Shown here: in pieces, positions 8,401-13,325 of the stretch
How positions within the stretch are numbered: position 1 is the stretch's first letter
How the letters are laid out: each line of letters opens with the position of its first letter
Origin: Chloroflexota bacterium
GTDB taxonomy: Bacteria > Chloroflexota > Anaerolineae > Anaerolineales > UBA11579
DNA length: 14,507 nt
Direction of reading: 5' to 3'
NCBI GenBank assembly: GCA_003250455.1
Contig: QKGK01000546.1
Coordinates: 1 to 14,507, forward strand
The notes under the pieces: model-generated
The model's input: the letters and a program-made list of their open reading frames with translations, nothing else
What the model was told of the DNA's origin: nothing
Databases searched by the model: none
Program-made: the position numbers and the translations under genes

Positions 8401-9480
8401 GCCACGGCCAAAAATGCACCTGCCGTTGGTGCTTCGGTCAATCTCGCCGAGGACGACCTCTCACAGTCCGTGCTGAGCGACAACAACTTGCATATCTATC
8501 ATCAATATGCAGACGAGCCCAATTTCCAGGCCTTCGTCCAGACCTTCTCCACACAGGGAGGCAACTCGATCATCTTCCTGCCGCTGACCATCCGTGACGA
8601 GGTGATTGGCTACATTTTCCTCGAAGAAAAGGATGCAAACCGGGGGATCGATAAAGAAGAGACCAACCTCTTCCAGCAGATCAGCGCCCAACTTTCCACG
8701 GCCATCGAAAGCGCTCGCCTGTTCGCAGCAGAGCAGGAAGGCCGCCTGGCAGCTGCCGCCCTGCTGGAGATCACTCAGGTTGCCTCGGCCTCGCTGGATA
8801 TGAACCAGGTACTCAACCAGGCCACCAACCGCTCTGCCCAGGCCATCCAGGCACACCGCTGCTCCATCTTCCTGCTGGATGAAAAAGAAAAGCTGAAGCC
8901 GATCATCAGCATTTATGCAGACGGACAGCAAATTCCGGCTGACGAATGGGCAGTCCTCAAGGAAAGGATCCACACTACCTACCAGGACTTCCCTCTGCGC
9001 ACCCTGGCCGCCAATTTGCGCTCTCCCCGCATCATCCGGGACCCGCTGACTTACACCAATATCCCCCTGAGCTGGGTGGAAAGCCTAAACATAACCAGCC
9101 TGCTGATGGTGCCGCTCATCAGTCAGAACAAAGTGATTGGCTCGATGGTCTACGACCAGGTCAACCCCGATTTCCACTTCCGGCAAAACCAGGTGGAAAT
9201 TGCCCAGACGATTGCCGGGCAGATCGCCACGACCATCGAGAATTCAAAATTGTTTGAAGAAGCCCTTCAGCGAGCCGAACGGGAGCGGCAGGTGACCGAG
9301 ATCACTGCCAAGATCCGTTCCAGCAACGATCCGGACGTGATCATGGAAACAGCAGTTGCAGAACTTCGGGCAGTCCTTTCCAAATCCGCAAAAAGCGCAG
9401 GTAAAAAACCTGGAGTGTCTGAGTTCAGGAACACATCTCCACAAAACACCAATGGGAAGGACACCGGCAGCAACCGGTAA
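5419..9480 (+). CDS. 7TM-Cache-HAMP multi-GAF transmembrane sensory protein
   Basis: At 1353 residues this is the largest protein of the cluster. Seven hydrophobic segments (about 5-27, 34-54, 67-90, 103-119, 152-180, 193-211, 221-239) resemble the 7TM N-terminal block of some histidine kinases. TM 263-286 and TM 565-589 bracket an extracytoplasmic double Cache region (290-563), with VVLVDGYGALVTG, a WW pair (418-419) and VIAVPVFNLNGEALIGSL. HAMP follows (588-640, DEIGALANNF), then a coiled coil. The four GAF-type units are canonical GAF (675-820; FGYYHAGIFMLDE, NSEGGKRMLAR), Trp844 linker plus half GAF (831-930), full GAF (940-1100; LPLTIRDEVIGYIFLEE) and full GAF (1110-1278; CSIFLLDE, VPLISQNKVIGSMVYD). 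The tail (1290-1318) lacks the usual last strand and runs into a basic, polar end. I see no histidine-kinase H, N or G boxes, so it is not a standard kinase. The nearest start with coupling is ATG 5419. Confidence 0.95.
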   Translation: MITTILTSAHVLVTLFLFGAAALTFLADPRSIKHRAIGFLLVLYGFASIAFGLELNSISVNSAQPWIVLELVTVYGAAPAAFLVALIILRPQTASRLSVSVPTWFFILLPAILVLLDFSNANQAFFSTNILIDFNELRASYTGGYIQLTQATTGIGIFILLVELIFFYMLAIIFPSLITLIQDRKTDQQNYRNALILFIAFSLGTIVSSVFRESLPPTIAPMLTNIILSSGFFIVAMRLTASTAKTKQSWLNLILQKYPMFPKLMGTMAIIILPTMAFIAFTSYSFYQTSILSLSYSNLEDVGSREAQVLLNNLTNEIHTFAHLEESSRIRTQLTTRAGTYPSDIEQVKQQIVARQIRWQDSDPLLISTTLDPVNNTEMRNFSINNPDFSDVVLVDGYGALVTGNQNPGNYDFANTAWWQHIAVSQSVYVGPITWDAALQQYTTVIAVPVFNLNGEALIGSLKTTYALGNLLSGVDQNTNSQTKFGFVTPTGLIIPTSGNQAEEFSIPTNYLTALAEAHDWQTYNVSGTSYLMNSSAVTSPVSEYETSWVLLAYQPVSQALGALTPIQIAIAISALVILMAAVFIIIWVTQSITQPLSILTEAVNKSAAGDRNTLVELDSADEIGALANNFNDMNQQIGHLVDNMEQTIQYRTNDLERKARQMEAAAAVARQAAEVRDLAQLLDLAVNLIPERFGYYHAGIFMLDEQKRYAILQAANSEGGKRMLARGHRLQVGRVGVVGYCAGTGESRIAQDVGADIVYYDNPDMPNTRSEMALPLTVRDQVIGVLDVQSAESNAFNQEDIDVLQLLADQISLAIDNAQLLENSQHALEELQTLYSQEAANAWRAKLTGQQFSYQYDSTGITRKGVVATTQEENTRNALSKPISFRGQVIGNLDFIRDDQDQPWTDDEVQLIEEILEQTALALENARLVDQIRMRSDQIQLLQEITAMAASILDEKELLSSVAQKLQSNLQILHCGIALHDQEAETLTLVASAATAKNAPAVGASVNLAEDDLSQSVLSDNNLHIYHQYADEPNFQAFVQTFSTQGGNSIIFLPLTIRDEVIGYIFLEEKDANRGIDKEETNLFQQISAQLSTAIESARLFAAEQEGRLAAAALLEITQVASASLDMNQVLNQATNRSAQAIQAHRCSIFLLDEKEKLKPIISIYADGQQIPADEWAVLKERIHTTYQDFPLRTLAANLRSPRIIRDPLTYTNIPLSWVESLNITSLLMVPLISQNKVIGSMVYDQVNPDFHFRQNQVEIAQTIAGQIATTIENSKLFEEALQRAERERQVTEITAKIRSSNDPDVIMETAVAELRAVLSKSAKSAGKKPGVSEFRNTSPQNTNGKDTGSNR
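7909..8208 (+). other. Trp-linker plus half-GAF module, copy 4
   Basis: Trp844 (ANAW) is followed by FSYQYD at 853-858, then KPISFRGQVIGNLDF, PWTDDEVQLIE and ENARLV. Here the module is internal, with two complete GAF domains after it. Elsewhere it is followed directly by the C-terminal tail. Confidence 0.7.
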
Positions 9481-9484
9481 AGGA
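9479..9484 (+). promoter_or_regulatory. Shine-Dalgarno for the ParA-like gene
   Basis: AAAGGA overlaps the TAA stop of the upstream gene and lies seven bases before ATG 9492. Strength and spacing are good and confirm that start. Confidence 0.75.
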
Positions 9485-9491
9485 TTAACCC

Positions 9492-10292
9492 ATGTCGAGA
9501 AATTACACAATTACAATCGCAAACGAAAAAGGTGGAGTCGCCAAAACCACTTCCGCCGTTTCCCTGGCAGGCGCATTTGTGGAAATGGGTCTGCGAGTAC
9601 TGACGATTGACCTTGATCCGCAGTCCAACCTGACGCTGGCTTTGGGGCACAAGCCCAATACCGGGACCCTGTCCATTTCGGATATCTTGCTGAAATCCGA
9701 AAATATTTCCAATGCGATCGTTCCTACCAGTATCGAGAACCTGGACCTGGTGCCTTCCAATTCAGAACTGGGCGTCGCCGAGCGCTTTTTACCTGTCCGC
9801 AAAAATCACGACACCATCCTTCGCAATTCACTGGGAAATTTCCTGGACTATGATTTCATCATCCTGGATTGCCCGCCCGCTCTGGGCGCTGTTACCCTCA
9901 ATGCGCTCACAGCAGCGGATATGCTGATCATCCCTACACAGGCGGAGTATTTTTCAGCCTATGCACTCAAAAATATGATGGCTGCCATCCGCCAGGTGCG
10001 CAGCCAAAACAATCCCTCGCTGATCTACCGGATATTCATCACCATGTACGATGGCCGCAACCGTGCCCACCGCACCTTGCGCGATCAACTGCAAACCACA
10101 TTTGGCAATGACGGTTTGCTGAAAACCATGATTGAAATAGACACCAAACTGAGAGAAAGTCCAATTGTTGGTATCCCGATCATGCACTACGTCTCAAAAA
10201 CCCGCAGCGCACAACAATACCGTGCGATGGCTGAGGAGCTAATTGAAAATGTCGGAGAATTGGAACAAAAACAATTTGCAAAACCGGCTTGA
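9492..10292 (+). CDS. ParA/Soj-family ATPase (orphan, no ParB in window)
   Basis: The 266-residue product is a complete ParA-type P-loop ATPase of the short Soj size, without an N-terminal HTH. The deviant Walker A motif KGGVAKTT spans 13-20 with both signature lysines (K13, K18). The switch/Walker A' region DLDPQSN is at 41-46, and Walker B with its following segment (FIILDCPPALG) is at 122-132. IPTQAEYFSAYAL (147-159) and the C-terminal ESPIVGIPIMHY...SAQQYRAMAEEL (222-250) match the family. ParA proteins dimerise on ATP, bind DNA or membrane and are triggered by a partner, moving plasmids, chromosomes or protein cargo. No ParB gene or parS-like palindrome is visible. It sits between two multi-GAF genes, 11 nt after one and overlapping the next by 44 nt, which points to a protein cargo or signalling role, not replicon partition. 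That role is inferred. Confidence 0.95.
   Translation: MSRNYTITIANEKGGVAKTTSAVSLAGAFVEMGLRVLTIDLDPQSNLTLALGHKPNTGTLSISDILLKSENISNAIVPTSIENLDLVPSNSELGVAERFLPVRKNHDTILRNSLGNFLDYDFIILDCPPALGAVTLNALTAADMLIIPTQAEYFSAYALKNMMAAIRQVRSQNNPSLIYRIFITMYDGRNRAHRTLRDQLQTTFGNDGLLKTMIEIDTKLRESPIVGIPIMHYVSKTRSAQQYRAMAEELIENVGELEQKQFAKPA
10233..10238 (+). promoter_or_regulatory. Shine-Dalgarno inside the ParA-like gene for the 10249 start
   Basis: GAGGAG ends ten bases before ATG 10249. This decides that start over the in-frame TTG at 10243, which would leave only four bases. Confidence 0.65.
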
Positions 10293-13200
10293 TTCCATGT
10301 TTTCAGACCTCGGTGAACCTGGCGAGGTTCCCGGTCTGTCAATATTCAATCAAATGAACGGTTGGACTTGGGAGATCACGTCTGCGGGCAAATTCATTGA
10401 GACCAGCCCGGAGGTGGAATATCTGCTGGGTATTCGGTCTGCGCAGCTGTTGGATCAGTCCATTTCACAAATTTCTGATTTTGACGTTTCAGATCCCAAA
10501 CTGCCGCGCACACCCCAGCAAAGCATCCAACCCACTCAGGTAACCATCAATTTCCTCCATCAGGATGGCAACGCTTTCAAATCCACTTGCTACATCCTCC
10601 CGCAGTTTGACGATAACGCCGCCTTTACCGGCTGGCGGGGAGTTACGCTGGAAGAAAATCTTACCAACGCAATTGTTCCCGCAGAAGAAATCGGCATCAA
10701 CGAAAACGATCTGCCAATCCCTCTCAAAGACTTCATTTCCGGGGCAGAACCACCCACTCCTACCTCAACTGAGATGCCGGACAGTGAAGAAGCAGACAAT
10801 GCAGATGCAGGCAGCCAAAGTGAGGACATCCCTAAATTGATGAACCTGGCTGTGAGCAGCCTCCCTCCGGAAGTGGTCGAATTCCTCCAGCAAATAGACG
10901 ACGACCCCAACCGGGAATGGCAGCCGGATGAGATTCAACTGGTCGAACAGGTGCACAGCCAATTGGACCTGGCATTGGAAAATGCTTCACTCTTCCAAAG
11001 AACGCAAAAGGCGCTTGCCGAAACAGATGAGCAGGCCCGCCGATTGCGCTTGCTCAACGAACTCAGCGAAAAGTTGGGGCAGGTTACCAACTTTATGGAA
11101 ACCTATCAGCAAACCGTTTCCACGGTCATTGAGATCTTCAAAGCCGACCATGCGAATATCGCCGTTTGGACGGATTCCACCAAAGGTGAATTGGAGATCG
11201 CCGCCGTTGCCGGAGATAACACCGCCATCCAGGTCGGCCAAATCTTTTCCGCACAGGAAGATGTCTACCAGGACTCTTTAAAGCGGGGTTTGGTGATCGT
11301 GGAAAATGAATTCAGCCACCCGCTATACCCGCAAACCCGTTCCATCATCACTGGACCAATTTTTGCTTCCGGTATCCCCCAGGGTATCATCCTTATTGGG
11401 CACAAAATCGCCAACGCCTTTGGGGAAAGCGATCGAACCTTCCTTACTCAGATCATCTCGATCCTCAGCGCTGTACTGGAAAATCGCAATCTGTTCGATG
11501 CGATTGAAAAAGCCCTCGCCACCACCGAGGAACAAGCCCGTCGTTTGGCAGAGTTGAACCAATTAAGCGAGCAGCTTGGCCAGGCGACCAGTTACAACCA
11601 GGTCCTGGAATTATCCATGGATCGCATCGACCGGATCATCCCCAGCATGGTTTGTCGGGCAGTCTTATATAACGAGGTTGACAACCTATACACGGTTTAT
11701 GAACTCACCGACAATGGGATCAAGGCAGTTGACCAAAGGGAACATCTGGAAGGCACCTTCATGGGGGTAGCCATCCAGAAGACCAAAGCCTCTAGCCTGG
11801 TCAATGTGAAAACCACCAATTACCAGGACCTCGAACACCTGACAGAAAACTACAACATTGACTCCGTCATTGCTGCGCCGTTGATCGCCAGTGATGAGGT
11901 CTTTGGCGCAATTTTGGTTGGCAATCATAAAGATTTCTCCTACTCCTCCCAGGACGAAACCCTGATGATGTCGATTGCCTCTATCCTGGCTTCCACATTG
12001 GATAACCGCCAGCTTTTCCAGCAGATCCAGCGCAGGAGTGTGCAGCTTGAAACATCGGCAGAAGTTTCCCGGATTGCCAGCACTATTCTGGACCCGGATG
12101 AGCTCCTCCCCGAAGTAGTTGAACTGATCAAAACCGGGTTCAACCTCTACTATGCCGGCATCTTCCTGGTTGACCATGATGGCGAGGTCACCGGCGAGCC
12201 CAATCAATGGGCAGTCCTGAGGGCTGGATCGGGGGTTCCCGGCCAGCAAATGTTGGCAGCCGGGCACAAATTAAGCATCGGCGGTACCTCGATGATTGGT
12301 ACAGCCGTCGCTACCTCCCAGGCCCAAATTTCCCACAACGTGGGGGCAGCCTCCCGCTTTTTCCGCAACCCCTACCTCCCAGAAACCCGCTCCGAAATGG
12401 CGCTCCCGCTGATATCCCGCGGCCAGGTGCTGGGTGCGCTCACCATTCAAAGCGAATGGGAATCCGCCTTTTCCCAGGAAGACATCACCTCCCTGCAAAC
12501 CATGACCGACCAGCTCGCCAATGCGATCGAAAACGCCCGTTTGTTCGAACAGGCAGAGATCCGTGCAGAAGAGTTGACCGTGCTCAACGAAATGGCACGT
12601 GCCTATACCCAGACCCTGGACATTGACCGCATCGTTGAAGCCTCTCTGGAATATACAAGCCGCCTGATGAACGCCGACAACTACTACCTGGCATTGTTCA
12701 ACCCGGAGTCCAATGTGATTGAATTCCGTATCTTCGTGGAAGAAGGCCAGCGCATCCCCCCGCCGGAGCCGAAGATTTATCTCGGAGAAGGGATCACCGA
12801 CTGGATCATCACCAACATGATCCCGGTACTGATGCCCGGCAATGTAGAAGAAGAAATGCGCGCCATGGGCATCGAGATCCGCGGCCGTTCCGCAGAATCC
12901 TGGCTGGGTGTGCCTATGCTTATCGGCCAAAACGTCCTAGGTGTGATCGCCGTACAAAGCTATACCCCTGAGGTGCGCTACCGTAAACGCGAGCTGGATC
13001 TCCTGAGTGCCATCGCCAGCCAGACGGCCGTGGCGATTGACAACGGCCTCCGCTTTTTCCAGACACGTGCCAGGGCGCAGTACGAACAGCTCCTCCGTGA
13101 GATCACCACCCAGGTACACACGTCCACCAACGCAGAGTCGATCCTCAAAACCGCAGTGCGCGAGGTAGGCAACGCCTTGGGCCGTCAGGCCTTTATTCAA

Positions 13201-13314
13201 TTGAGCCTGGAAGAAGAGGACAGCCCGCCCGGGATCGTCCAGCCCGCTTCTCCCAACCACCAGGCCGAACCGGATTCACAGCCGAAGGCTGATGACCAGA
13301 CGAACGAGAGCTGA
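10249..13314 (+). CDS. Soluble PAS plus multi-GAF sensory protein
   Basis: This is a 1021-residue cytoplasmic protein with no TM segments. The N-terminus (1-22) is a short helix with K7 and R13. A PAS domain spans about 30-136 (GWTWEITSAGKFIETSPEVE at 38-57; GWRGVTLEEN at 128-137). A disordered Pro/Asp/Glu-rich linker (141-200) leads to a GAF remnant (205-249; REWQPDEIQLVEQ, ENASLF). Four GAF domains follow at about 270-415, 437-590, 603-766 (canonical type; YYAGIFLVD, LPETRSEMALPL) and 780-938 (YLALFNPE, YLGEGITDWI, LGVPMLIGQNVLGVIAVQS). The standard tail is at 949-987 (EITTQVHTST, ILKTAVREVGNAL, IQLSL), then about 34 polar residues. The connectors before the first two GAFs are near copies. 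No catalytic output is present. ATG 10249 has an upstream GAGGAG; TTG 10243 is the alternative. The start lies inside the ParA-like gene, so the two are probably made together and may interact. Confidence 0.94.
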   Translation: MSENWNKNNLQNRLDSMFSDLGEPGEVPGLSIFNQMNGWTWEITSAGKFIETSPEVEYLLGIRSAQLLDQSISQISDFDVSDPKLPRTPQQSIQPTQVTINFLHQDGNAFKSTCYILPQFDDNAAFTGWRGVTLEENLTNAIVPAEEIGINENDLPIPLKDFISGAEPPTPTSTEMPDSEEADNADAGSQSEDIPKLMNLAVSSLPPEVVEFLQQIDDDPNREWQPDEIQLVEQVHSQLDLALENASLFQRTQKALAETDEQARRLRLLNELSEKLGQVTNFMETYQQTVSTVIEIFKADHANIAVWTDSTKGELEIAAVAGDNTAIQVGQIFSAQEDVYQDSLKRGLVIVENEFSHPLYPQTRSIITGPIFASGIPQGIILIGHKIANAFGESDRTFLTQIISILSAVLENRNLFDAIEKALATTEEQARRLAELNQLSEQLGQATSYNQVLELSMDRIDRIIPSMVCRAVLYNEVDNLYTVYELTDNGIKAVDQREHLEGTFMGVAIQKTKASSLVNVKTTNYQDLEHLTENYNIDSVIAAPLIASDEVFGAILVGNHKDFSYSSQDETLMMSIASILASTLDNRQLFQQIQRRSVQLETSAEVSRIASTILDPDELLPEVVELIKTGFNLYYAGIFLVDHDGEVTGEPNQWAVLRAGSGVPGQQMLAAGHKLSIGGTSMIGTAVATSQAQISHNVGAASRFFRNPYLPETRSEMALPLISRGQVLGALTIQSEWESAFSQEDITSLQTMTDQLANAIENARLFEQAEIRAEELTVLNEMARAYTQTLDIDRIVEASLEYTSRLMNADNYYLALFNPESNVIEFRIFVEEGQRIPPPEPKIYLGEGITDWIITNMIPVLMPGNVEEEMRAMGIEIRGRSAESWLGVPMLIGQNVLGVIAVQSYTPEVRYRKRELDLLSAIASQTAVAIDNGLRFFQTRARAQYEQLLREITTQVHTSTNAESILKTAVREVGNALGRQAFIQLSLEEEDSPPGIVQPASPNHQAEPDSQPKADDQTNES
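10861..10995 (+). other. Highly reduced GAF remnant
   Basis: Residues 205-249 keep only the last turn of a GAF domain (W..DEIQLVEQ and LALENASLFQ). They align with the end of the half-GAF modules of the other genes, but here the Trp linker and the two central strands are gone. I read it as the end stage of the same degeneration, placed behind a PAS domain. Confidence 0.55.
11002..11082 (+). repeat. Duplicated coiled-coil connector, copy A
   Basis: Residues 252-278 (KALAETDEQARRLRLLNEL, then SEKLGQ) precede the first full GAF. They align without gaps to copy B, 167 residues downstream. The bases differ at many third positions, so the duplication is old. Confidence 0.75.
11503..11583 (+). repeat. 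Duplicated coiled-coil connector, copy B
   Basis: Residues 419-445 (KALATTEEQARRLAELNQL, then SEQLGQ) precede the second full GAF. The 167-residue offset from copy A equals one GAF plus connector, suggesting internal tandem duplication. Confidence 0.75.
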
Positions 13315-13319
13315 AAGGT
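13314..13319 (+). promoter_or_regulatory. Shine-Dalgarno for the 13326 gene
   Basis: AAAGGT begins on the last base of the upstream TGA stop and lies six bases before ATG 13326. This makes the start clear. Confidence 0.75.
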
Positions 13320-13325
13320 AGCCTT

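Noticed and set aside
5419..9480. Histidine kinase assignment for the 7TM/Cache/HAMP protein
   Set aside because: The input half looks like a sensor kinase, but no phospho-accepting H-box or N/G1/G2 ATP-binding boxes are found; GAF domains fill the C-terminal half.
9481..10292. Plasmid or chromosome partition locus with parS
   Set aside because: No ParB gene and no parS-like inverted repeat was noticed in or near the ParA-like gene, and its neighbours are sensors.
2614..13325. Terminators or promoters between genes
   Set aside because: All gaps are 11 nt or shorter and hold only Shine-Dalgarno sequences, leaving no room for a hairpin terminator; no convincing internal promoter was identified.
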